A DNA stretch of 64,000 nt from JAWVFN01 sp963696625 (GTDB lineage Bacteria; Actinomycetota; Thermoleophilia; Solirubrobacterales; 70-9), in contig CAVOKZ010000046.1 in the NCBI GenBank assembly GCA_963696625.1, forward strand, positions 59,621-123,620. Reading direction: 5' to 3'. A model generated the notes under the pieces. The model had not been told where the DNA came from. It did no database searches and saw nothing but the letters and a program-made list of their open reading frames with translations. The translations under genes were made by a program, and so were the position numbers. Of the stretch, positions 26,590-34,017 are shown one piece after another (the stretch's first letter is position 1; each line of letters starts with the position of its first letter).

Positions 26590-26715
26590 TCAGTCGATGA
26601 TGCGGAAGTACCTGCAAATCCCGGCTTTGCGCGGCGCCTCAAAGAAGCCGTTTCCGCCTCGGCAGCCCGTTCTAGAACGTCTGGTGCCCAATGGTGCCCA
26701 AACAGCGCCTCCCGA
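26590..26715 (-). repeat. Left-end repeat L1, possible integrase 3' tail remnant
   Basis: Partly similar to L2 (29276-29395): both contain a GTCGATGATGCGG/GTCGATGATCGG stretch, CTGCAAA, CTCGGCAGC and two direct GTGCCC(A/G)A motifs. On the minus strand the reading resembles the Ala/Glu-rich tails of tyrosine integrases that sit next to tRNA sites. There is no intact gene. Confidence 0.5.
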
Positions 26716-26772
26716 TCGGCGCCAGGCCCGCTCGCGCAAAGCTCAGCGGATTGGGCAAAGCAAACGAGTGAG

Positions 26773-27522
26773 CTACTCGATGAGCAGGCGATACGCCTGT
26801 TCGGCCCGGGTGAGTTCGGCTGCGGGGAAGAGGTCGGCTACGACTCGCTTCTCGAACTCCAGAAGGCCGTCGACGTCACGAAGCCATTTCCTCTCGCTCT
26901 TCTTCAGCCCCTCCTGTTGGGCGAAGGCTCGGGGGTTGCTGACGAAACTGAGGAGGCGAATCAGATCTTGGCGGTCCGACTCGAACTTCCGACGGCGCTG
27001 CGCAGCCACCACCCGCGCCTTGATCAGGATCGCCCCGAGCAGGCTCGGCCGACGCAGCTGAACCGCCGGTGCCCCATCGAGCGAGACCAGGACGGTCTCG
27101 GCTCTGTTCAAGGCCTGGCTGCCGCCCCCGACCTGGAGGGTCGTGTGTTTGCCAATCGTCTTCGGGTCGCTCCTGACACCCTCGGTGCCCAGGAGCTCGA
27201 CGATCTCTCCATCGAGATCAAACTTGTAGCCGAGATCCTCGTCGCCGACTGGTGGCATCGCCAACTCACCACCACGCTCGACGAGGACCTGGGCGATCTG
27301 CTCAGTCCCCGGCGGGCGAGTCCGCGAGTCGCCAAGAACGTCGATGTCTCCGGTCGGCCTAGGAACGCTCCCGTGCTCGAAGGCGTGTAGCTGAACCATC
27401 AGACCTCCGATCAGGGCCCAGCGCTGATCGGGATCGAAGGCGCCGGCCAGCTCGAGGGCCTTGGCCCACAGGCGCTTGTCCTCGGGGTTCGGGGCGGCGA
27501 TGTTGATGACCCTCCTGGTCAC
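26773..27522 (-). CDS. Nucleotidyltransferase-fold protein, AbiEii-like putative toxin
   Basis: 249 aa, GTG start with GAGGTG about 8 nt upstream. The nucleotidyltransferase core is visible: RWALIGGLMVQLHAF (helix and G-G motif), then TGDIDVL with the paired Asp near residues 58-60, as in AbiEii/type IV toxins. Later helices are basic (VVAAQRRRKFESDRQDLIRL). It lies 17 bp downstream of an HTH gene, the antitoxin-first order of type IV systems. Such enzymes transfer nucleotides to RNA or protein. First large gene of islet 1 beside tRNA-Asp. Confidence 0.65.
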   Translation of the reverse strand: MTRRVINIAAPNPEDKRLWAKALELAGAFDPDQRWALIGGLMVQLHAFEHGSVPRPTGDIDVLGDSRTRPPGTEQIAQVLVERGGELAMPPVGDEDLGYKFDLDGEIVELLGTEGVRSDPKTIGKHTTLQVGGGSQALNRAETVLVSLDGAPAVQLRRPSLLGAILIKARVVAAQRRRKFESDRQDLIRLLSFVSNPRAFAQQEGLKKSERKWLRDVDGLLEFEKRVVADLFPAAELTRAEQAYRLLIE

Positions 27523-27539
27523 GGAAGTCGCACCTCGGG

Positions 27540-28271
27540 CTAGGCGCCTGCCCGCTCGGGTGGGCGCTGCGAACGGCGGCTGCGATTGCGGTCGAGATCG
27601 CGAAGGGCGTCCAGCCCGGCCTGCTTCGAGCGCGGGTCTGAGTCCTCGGCCAGATCAAGCGCCACAGCGGCGATCGGCGCGATCGGTGCTTCCTGAAGAA
27701 AACGCCACGCCTTCGCCGGAACCAGCCGCAGGCAGACGTTGCCTTCGAGCTCACTCGGCGAGAGAGCGTGCCCTTGGGCGAACTTCTTCAGCTTGCTCTC
27801 TGGCAGGTAGCCATCGACCTCTTCGCCCGAGACCAAGCCGAGACCGTGCGCACCGGCAGCGCTGATCCCAGTGCGGACCAAGGTCGGATCCTCCAGGACA
27901 TAGGACACCTCGCCTGGATGAGCGCTGAAGCGTCGCAGCTCCGCGCGGCGGTCAAGACGCGGTGCAAGGTTCTCGAGACCCTCGACCTCCAGGGCTCGAC
28001 GCAGCCGCGAGCGAACGCTCGCGTCGAGCCCCTTGACGTCCTCGCTGGAGGCAAGCAGCAGCAGCGCCCAAGCGTTGTGGGGCGCGTAGGGTCTGCCGGA
28101 CACCGCGCCTTCGCTCAGCCGTCGGTCGACCGCCGATCGCTCGACCAGCCAGCGATCGCCGATCTTGACACCCGGTAGCCGGCCGTTGACGGCCATGGCC
28201 CTGACGCGCGCGGGGCTTAGCCCGAGGATTCGAGCTGCTTCGGGAATGGCAACTGGATCGACCATTGGCAT
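27540..28271 (-). CDS. HTH (excisionase/MerR-like) protein, putative antitoxin
   Basis: 243 aa; ATG 28271 or 28265. Residues ~5-50 form an excisionase-type winged helix: AIPEAARILGLSPARVRAMA, then RLPGVKIGDRWLVERSAVDR. The rest is helical with no known motif, and holds repeated Leu/Arg stretches (RSRLRRALEVEGLENLA). Classical AbiEi antitoxins have a different wHTH, so this would be an unusual antitoxin architecture. Its order and 17-bp spacing to the nucleotidyltransferase suggest an autoregulated pair. An alternative is a DNA-binding protein of the mobile element itself. Confidence 0.55.
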   Translation of the reverse strand: MPMVDPVAIPEAARILGLSPARVRAMAVNGRLPGVKIGDRWLVERSAVDRRLSEGAVSGRPYAPHNAWALLLLASSEDVKGLDASVRSRLRRALEVEGLENLAPRLDRRAELRRFSAHPGEVSYVLEDPTLVRTGISAAGAHGLGLVSGEEVDGYLPESKLKKFAQGHALSPSELEGNVCLRLVPAKAWRFLQEAPIAPIAAVALDLAEDSDPRSKQAGLDALRDLDRNRSRRSQRPPERAGA

Positions 28272-28386
28272 AACTATAGCGGAGCAGTGCTAGTTGTGTA
28301 AAATATTGTGTCACCGCAATAGATAGCACAAGCCGCGGAACGCGCTCCCGAACAGGTTCATCGTCTCTCAAGGGCACAATTGAGCT

Positions 28387-28801
28387 ATGAGTAATCCGTT
28401 CTCACTCATCATCAACCTACGCGTCGCACTGCGGGTCGAGCACAACGTTCGGTTTGCACTGCTCTTCGGCTCCACAGCCACGGGCGCCGGTGAGGCTCGG
28501 AGGTGACGTAGACGTGCTCGTCGATCTGCGAGATCCCAGCTTTGACCGACTGATCGATCTGACGACAGAGTTGAAAGAGGTGACCGGTCGTCCGGTCGAT
28601 CTCGTGCGGCTGCAGGATGCCGAAAGGGAGCCGCTGTTCCTGGCTGACCTCCTCGCCGAAGGGCGCGTCCTCGTAGACAAGGAAGAGCTGTGGCCGCGAC
28701 TGCGGCGTCGCGAGCCCGCCCTCCGGCGCCACGGCCGCAGGCGGCAAGAGCAGCGCACCGCTAATGCGCTCGCCGGCATCGATCGGCTGCTCGCGAGTTA
28801 G
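28387..28801 (+). pseudogene. MNT-type small nucleotidyltransferase, frameshifted
   Basis: The N-terminal part reads RFALLFGSTATG (the GS motif of minimal nucleotidyltransferases) but stops after GEARR at about 28506. The +1 frame continues GGDVDVLVDLRDPSFDRL, supplying the D-x-D, and runs to the stop at 28799-28801. The 415-nt span is one more than a multiple of three; deleting one base near 28497 would give 137 aa. Such MNT proteins usually pair with HEPN toxins, but no HEPN gene follows. It may be a real pseudogene or a base-call error. Confidence 0.6.
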
Positions 28802-28950
28802 CCCCAGAAGATGCAGGTCGGATCGTCGTCGACCTCGCGGATCTTGTATTCGATCCTGATCTCGTCGTCATGCTCCGCGGGGATCTTCGTGGCGCAGTAC
28901 GTGGCCACGACCTCAACAGCATCCTCCTTCGCCTTTGCCGGCAGAGCCAT
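28798..28950 (-). CDS. Short ORF, possibly DUF3024-like fragment
   Basis: 50 aa, ATG 28950, stop overlapping the MNT stop on the other strand. The sequence starts MALPAKAKEDAVEVVATYC and continues TKIPAEHDDEIRIEYKI, resembling the start of DUF3024 proteins (a Cys followed by a P-x3-D-x-R-type run), but it ends ~40 residues early. It may be a truncated gene at the islet end. Confidence 0.35.
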   Translation of the reverse strand: MALPAKAKEDAVEVVATYCATKIPAEHDDEIRIEYKIREVDDDPTCIFWG

Positions 28951-28986
28951 ATGCCCCGGAACCTATCGACCCCGCGCGGAAATCCA

Positions 28987-29118
28987 TTGGGCACCAGTGC
29001 CCAAACCCCCGATAATCACCCGCAAATTGCGGCGATATTTCAGATCATCGGCGGAGGGTGCCGCATCCCGCATAACCATGCGGGTTTGGGGTTCGTTCCG
29101 GCCCCCTCCTGGGTAGAA
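28987..29118 (+). repeat. Islet right-end repeat R1
   Basis: About 130 bp matching R2 (32514-32653) closely. It opens with the perfect palindrome TTGGGCACCAGTGCCCAA, then CCGCAAATTGCGG (6-bp arms), then CCCGCATAACCATGCGGG (7-bp arms, AACC loop), and ends directly at the repeated tRNA-Asp 3' half. Confidence 0.75.
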
Positions 29119-29162
<44 letters not shown>

Positions 29163-29275
29163 ATTTGTTGCCCCTAAAGTGCCTGCTAGTTGCAGGGTTT
29201 TGGTGTCGTCGGTTTACTTGCGTTCGGTACACGCCCGTCACGCCGGAGGCCGTGGTTTCTAGTCACGGTGTTTGC

Positions 29276-29395
29276 GCGAGTCGATGATCGGAACGGCCCT
29301 GCAAACGCCGCATTTTCGGAGTGAACTCGAGGATCCCGCTTCTGCTCGGCAGCGGCTTCAGCGGAACTCTGGTGCCCGATAGTGCCCAATCAGTG
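29276..29395 (-). repeat. Left-end repeat L2, possible integrase 3' tail remnant
   Basis: Degenerate counterpart of L1 with the GTGCCCGA/GTGCCCAA motif pair. The 319-bp stretch 29163-29481 has no gene; it holds this repeat, a decayed tRNA-Asp fragment near 29240 (GTCACGCCGGAGGCCG) and the fic promoter. Confidence 0.45.
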
Positions 29396-29481
29396 GTTGT
29401 CGAGGCCGGTTGAACGCGAGCCCGTTCACCTTCCGGCCGGACCCTGGGAGCCGCCACAATGTTGGAGATATGTTGCAGTCG

Positions 29482-29507
29482 CCGAACTTTGTATTGCTAA
29501 AGTTCGG
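29482..29507 (+). promoter_or_regulatory. Palindromic operator at the fic start
   Basis: CCGAACTTT (29482-29490), an 8-bp spacer GTATTGCT, then AAAGTTCGG (29499-29507): a perfect 9-bp inverted repeat ending 2 bp before the fic ATG. A -10-like TATTGCT is inside, so binding would block transcription. Confidence 0.65.
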
Positions 29508-29509
29508 AT

Positions 29510-30734
29510 ATGGCCAAGTCATCCAAACCTTCGCCAAATCGGGACACGACAGCCCGCGAGGGCCGCGGGCGCTACGAGGACCACACGTGGACGCTTGATT
29601 TCGAGCGCGCCAGGGGTCGCCGGGTCGCTGCTAGCCGCTACCGCGCCTTCGTTGCAGACCTGATCGGTGACCTCGATCCGGAGCTGAATTCCTCGACCTT
29701 CGCCCTCGCAGAACGGGCAGGCGGTCAAGTCCGGGCGCTCAACTCCCGGGAGTCGGCGCTGGTCCCGCTCGAGGGCTTGGCACGGCAGCTTCTGCGCTCA
29801 GAGGCGTTGGCCTCATCTCGGATCGAGGGTCTGAGCCTTTCGCACCGCAAGCTCGCTCAGGCCGCGCTCGAAGGAGATCAGGGGGATTACAAAGCCCAGG
29901 AGGTCCTCGCCAACACTCGCGCGATGGAAGAAGCGGTGAGGATCGGCGCCGAGACAAAGCGCATCACGCCCAAGGACATCGGGGACATTCACGCCGCGTT
30001 GGCGGTCGTGCCGCCGCTCGACCGAATCGCCGGTCACTTCCGCGAAGAGCAGGGCTGGATAGGCGGGCCCTCTCCGCCTCAAGCCGAGTTCGTGCCGGCT
30101 CCGCCCCAGCATGTGCGGCCCCTGGTCGAGGATCTCTGCGAGTTCGCGAACCGCGATGACATTCCGCCGGTCGTCCAGGCGGCGATTGCCCACTCGCAAT
30201 TCGAGACGATCCATCCATTCGGGGACGGCAACGGCCGGGTTGGCCGATGCTTGATCCACGTCCTCTTCCGGCGCCGGGGTATTGCCACCAGGTATGTGCC
30301 GCCGGTCAGCCTCGTGCTCGGGGCAAACAAGGACGCCTATATCGCGGGCCTGGAGCGCTACAGAGCCGATCTTCTTGACGACTGGGTCGCGCAGTTCGCG
30401 CGCGCGGTTGAGGTGGCGGCCGCCAATGCGGAGAACTTCTCCGATGAGATCGCGGTGCTGCAGAGCGATTGGCTCGAGCGCGTCGGACCGATGCGCCGCG
30501 ACGCAGTTGCCCTGAAGGTGATCGAAGACCTCCCCTCGTTTCCGTTCATCACCACGAAGATCGTCCAGGAGCTGACCGGCAGGTCAGACGTGGCTGCGCT
30601 GCGCGGCCTCGCCCGTCTGGAGGACGCGAAGATCCTGACCCGTCACCGCAACAAGCGAAAAGGCGACAGCTGGGAGGCGAAGGAAGCTCTTCGGGCTTCT
30701 GGACGAGTTCGAGAAGGCCGTCAGCGCTGGGTAG
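29510..30734 (+). CDS. Fic-domain protein (class II) with a late frameshift
   Basis: The Fic core HPFGDGNGRVGR is at residues ~235-246. An inhibitory helix SSRIEG, matching (S/T)xxxE(G/N), lies N-terminal near residue 102, typical of class II Fic enzymes that self-inhibit. They AMPylate (or otherwise modify) target hydroxyls. A C-terminal winged-helix-like region holds TTKIVQELTGRSDVAALRGL. The frame breaks near 30686 (one extra G); the correct frame ends ELFGLLDEFEKAVSAG at 30734, giving 407 aa. A perfect palindrome overlaps its promoter. Cargo of islet 2. Confidence 0.85.
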
Positions 30735-30860
30735 GAATGCGGCAAGACTCAGCGAGCCAGGCGACGGAGCGTCGCAGCGTGCCGTCTGAGCGCCCGGCGC
30801 GGACTCCGGTCCTCCTCGCTCATTCCCGCCCCGGAACGTTCGACTGGAACCTCGAATACC

Positions 30861-32330
30861 ATGCGCCGCCTGTCTGAGTCCCCCAACAAGGCAAGGTTCA
30901 CGTTCGACTCGGACGGCTCCCGACAGGCCTTCGAAATGATGCTCGATGCGGTCGGGCTCAGGCAGGAGGACTATCCGGGCCAAGTCGAGGTTCGCGGTGC
31001 CGACCCTGTGCTCGCGTCACGGCACCGCTTCGGTGAGTTGATGGCCGGCGCCCAGGCGGCCTTCGGCGTCGCCCTCGGGCAACTCTGGATCAGCCGGGGT
31101 GGAAAACCGCAGAAGATCGAGACCGATGTCGCGAACGCCGTCCACCAGCATCACGGGATCGCCTTCATGCGCCAGAACGGCCGCCAGCTGCCCTTCACCG
31201 ACTACGGCTCGGGGGTCGGGGTGGACGATCCGATCAGCGGCGAGTTCTTCCCGACCCGCGATGGCCGCTTCGTCAAGCTTGAGCTCTTCTATCCGCGCCT
31301 GCGAGATGCCGTCTACAAGGTCCTCAAGTGCGCTCCGACTCAGCGGGCAGTCGAAGCCGCAATCATGCAGTGGGACGGCGAGGAACTGGAGCGCGCCATC
31401 CGCGAGGAGGCGGGGGCCGTTGGGGTGGTCCGCACTGCTGAGGAGTGGCGCGCCCACCCGGTAGGGCGACGGCTGGCGGCCAAGCCGGTGGTTGAGGTCG
31501 AGAAGATCGGTGAGAGCGATCCGGTTCCCCTCCCTGAGGGCGGCGAGATGCCGCTGTCCGGAGTGCGCGTGCTCGATTGCACGCACGTCATTGGCGGCCC
31601 CGTGACGGCGAGGACCCTGGCCGAGTTCGGCGCCGATGTGCTGCACATCTCCAAGCCCAACTACCCGGACCACCTGAACTGGCGCCTCGAGACCGACAAC
31701 GGCAAACGAGCGGCGTACTGCGATTTCGACCTAGATGACGACCGCAAGCAGTTCTTCAAGCTGCTCCAGGACGCGGATGTGTTCACCTGCTCTTACCTGA
31801 ACCTCGATCAGAAGGGAATCTCCCCCAAGGCTCTCGCCGCCTCGAAGCCAGGGATCATCGCCCACGAGCTGCGCTGCTTCGACTTCGAAGGCGAGTGGGC
31901 GAACTTCCGCGGCTTCGACATGATGGCCGTCAGTGTCTCCGGCTACGTCGACGCGGAAGGCGCGGTCGACGCGCCGATGATGCCGGTCCAGGTGATCTTC
32001 GCCGACTATCTGGCCGCTTACGTCGGCTCGGCCGCGGTTGCCGCCGCGCTCCACCGCAGAGCCACCGAGGGCGGCAGCTATCAGGTCCGCGTCTCGCTGA
32101 CACGAATGTGCATGTGGGCGCAGGAGGTCGGGTTGCTCGATGCGGCCGCCGTCGACGGTTCACTCTCCTTCGCGGATCTCGTCACCAACGCGGAGCTTCC
32201 GATCGCCCACATCGACTCTCCCTTCGGGGAGATTAGCTACCTGCCGAGCCTGATCGACATGCCTGATATCAAGCCCCACTTCGCGCGGGGCCCGCAGCCG
32301 CTCGGATCCTCTCCCCTCAGCTGGGACTGA
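30861..32330 (+). CDS. Class III CoA-transferase (CaiB/BaiF family)
   Basis: 489 aa. The family III fold is recognisable at LSGVRVLDCTHVIGGPVTAR and LAEFGADVLHISKPNYPD, and a conserved Asp occurs in VIFADYLAAYVGSAAVAAAL, where the acyl-CoA-accepting aspartate normally sits. The N-terminal ~220 residues are an additional segment (TDVANAVHQHHGIAFMRQNG, EFFPTRDGRFVKLELFYPR) resembling a second, degenerate half. It moves CoA between carboxylic acids; the substrate is unknown. It is the second gene of islet 2, 126 bp after fic, an odd metabolic cargo. Confidence 0.8.
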   Translation: MRRLSESPNKARFTFDSDGSRQAFEMMLDAVGLRQEDYPGQVEVRGADPVLASRHRFGELMAGAQAAFGVALGQLWISRGGKPQKIETDVANAVHQHHGIAFMRQNGRQLPFTDYGSGVGVDDPISGEFFPTRDGRFVKLELFYPRLRDAVYKVLKCAPTQRAVEAAIMQWDGEELERAIREEAGAVGVVRTAEEWRAHPVGRRLAAKPVVEVEKIGESDPVPLPEGGEMPLSGVRVLDCTHVIGGPVTARTLAEFGADVLHISKPNYPDHLNWRLETDNGKRAAYCDFDLDDDRKQFFKLLQDADVFTCSYLNLDQKGISPKALAASKPGIIAHELRCFDFEGEWANFRGFDMMAVSVSGYVDAEGAVDAPMMPVQVIFADYLAAYVGSAAVAAALHRRATEGGSYQVRVSLTRMCMWAQEVGLLDAAAVDGSLSFADLVTNAELPIAHIDSPFGEISYLPSLIDMPDIKPHFARGPQPLGSSPLSWD

Positions 32331-32513
32331 GGGCGGGACCATCCGCGTTGGGTCGCCCAGGCGCCGGGAGCTTGTCCAGCCCCGACGCCCTTGCATCAGA
32401 AGGAGGCGCCGATTCCCTCCTCCCAGCGTCGGCCGCCGTCCGGTCTGGCCCGGGAATCAGCTCAGAGAGGTGACGTCGGGGCACCGGATGGTGCGGGCCT
32501 CCCGGCGAATCGT

Positions 32514-32653
32514 TTGGGCACCAGTGCCCAAACGCCCGATAATCGCCCGCAAATTGCGGCGATATTCCGGGTCCTCAGATCATTGGCGGCAGGTGCCGCA
32601 TTCCGCATAACCATGCGGGTTTGGGTCCCTTTTCGGCCCCCTCCTGAGCGGAA
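32514..32653 (+). repeat. Islet right-end repeat R2
   Basis: Close copy of R1 with the same TTGGGCACCAGTGCCCAA palindrome, CCGCAAATTGCGG and CCGCATAACCATGCGG hairpins, followed directly by the tRNA-Asp 3' half. The 323-bp gap 32331-32653 contains no gene apart from this element. Confidence 0.75.
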
Positions 32654-32778
<125 letters not shown>

Positions 32779-32809
32779 TGTGCCGCGGGTCGGTAATGCG
32801 GGAACTCAC

Positions 32810-32881
32810 GGGGTCAGACCCCTTTAGTCGGCAGCTCGAGGCTTCGTGTCGAAACACACGCGAGGGGTCAGACCCCTTTAG
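32810..32881 (+). repeat. Paired REP-like palindromes
   Basis: GGGGTCAGACCCC followed by TTTAG occurs twice in direct orientation (32810-32827 and 32864-32881), with a small hairpin (CGTGT/ACACG) between. The layout resembles REP doublets mobilised by REP-associated transposases; no such transposase is in the window. Confidence 0.65.
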
Positions 32882-32882
32882 G

Positions 32883-33131
32883 TTGTCGCAGCCGCCCGCG
32901 CGCAAGGGCAAGCAGCCGGGGCCGGACCGCCTCCACGAGCTCGAGCGCGCCGGTGTGCCGGTGCTCGTCGTCCAGGGCGATCGGGACCGCTTCGGGATGC
33001 CGCCCGAGGGCGCCGGGCGGGAGGTCGCGGTCGTCGCCGGCGGCCACAGTCTCCGCAAGGACCCCGACGCCGTGCGCGAGGCTGTCGCCGCCTGGCTTCC
33101 CGGCGTGGTCTCCGCGGCAGCTGCCGCTTAG
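32883..33131 (+). pseudogene. C-terminal fragment of an alpha/beta hydrolase
   Basis: The frame gives ~82 aa reading LHELERAGVPVLVVQGDRDR, FGMP and VAVVAGGHSLRKDPDAVREA to the stop. These are the Asp- and His-bearing C-terminal elements of a small alpha/beta-hydrolase family. The N-terminal half with the nucleophile is missing; immediately upstream are the REP doublet and the islet boundary, so the gene was probably cut by rearrangement. Confidence 0.6.
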
Positions 33132-34017
33132 CGATACTGCCGCCATCGCTGCCGCCCGTCCGCTCCTCGTCGTCGACACGCCGTCGATGCTCTACCGCGC
33201 CTTCTACGCGCTGCCGAAGGCGATCAAGGGCACGATCGGCGGCCAGCGGCGGTCCGTCAACGCTCTGCTCGGGGCGGCCAACCTGATGCTGCGCGAGGTG
33301 CTCGAGCGCGAGCCGCGGGCGGTGGTGCTCTGCTTCGGGCCCGACGCCGCCCACTACCGGACCGAGCTCTACCCGGACTACCACGCCGCCCGGCCCGAAA
33401 TGCCCGCCGAGCTGGTCCCCCAATGGTCGGATGCGCGGCCGTTCTTCGAGGCCTTCGGCTGGACCGTGACGAGCCACGACTCGCTGGAGGCCGACGACCT
33501 GATGGGCTCCTACGCCGAGAAGGAGGAGAAGGCCGGCGGGCGCTCGCTGCTGATGACCGGCGACCGCGACATGTTCCAGTGTGCGACCGCGAAGACCAAG
33601 GTGCTCTACGTCAGCACCGGCAAGCAGGGGGGCGAGGTCGTCGGCCCCACGGAGGTCAAGGAGCGCTATGGGATCGCGCCGAAGCTGGTCCCCGATTTCA
33701 TCGCCCTGCGCGGCGATCCCTCCGACGGGCTGCCGGGGGCCAAGGGCGTCGGCGCCAAGGGCGCCGCCGAGCTGCTGCGTAAGCACGGCTCGCTGGAGAA
33801 AGTGCTCGACGCCGCGATCGGCTTTCCGCAGCCGGCGCTGCGCACGGCGCTGACCGGCTCCAGGGAGGAGCTGCTCGCGTTCAAGGACATCGCCACGCTG
33901 CGCGACCCAAAGGTCGGCCGGCCCCGCACCAAGCGCACCGACTTCCGCGGCGGCGCCAAGGCCGCGGCGGAGCGCGGCATGAACCGGCTCGCGGAGCGGC
34001 TCGAGGGCCTGCGGTGA
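33121..34017 (+). CDS. 5'-3' exonuclease / flap nuclease domain protein
   Basis: About 298 aa. The first in-frame ATG (33190) lies inside the conserved first motif (VVDTPSMLYRAFYALPKAI), so the true start must be upstream; CTG 33121 is a placeholder and the exact codon is uncertain. Metal-binding motifs of the PolI N-terminal nuclease are present: SLEADDLMGS, LMTGDRDMFQ, and the H3TH GDPSDGLPGAKGVGAKGAAE. It degrades RNA primers or flaps. Free-standing versions occur beside PolI in actinobacteria. The next gene starts within its stop codon. Confidence 0.85.
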   Translation: MPLSDTAAIAAARPLLVVDTPSMLYRAFYALPKAIKGTIGGQRRSVNALLGAANLMLREVLEREPRAVVLCFGPDAAHYRTELYPDYHAARPEMPAELVPQWSDARPFFEAFGWTVTSHDSLEADDLMGSYAEKEEKAGGRSLLMTGDRDMFQCATAKTKVLYVSTGKQGGEVVGPTEVKERYGIAPKLVPDFIALRGDPSDGLPGAKGVGAKGAAELLRKHGSLEKVLDAAIGFPQPALRTALTGSREELLAFKDIATLRDPKVGRPRTKRTDFRGGAKAAAERGMNRLAERLEGLR

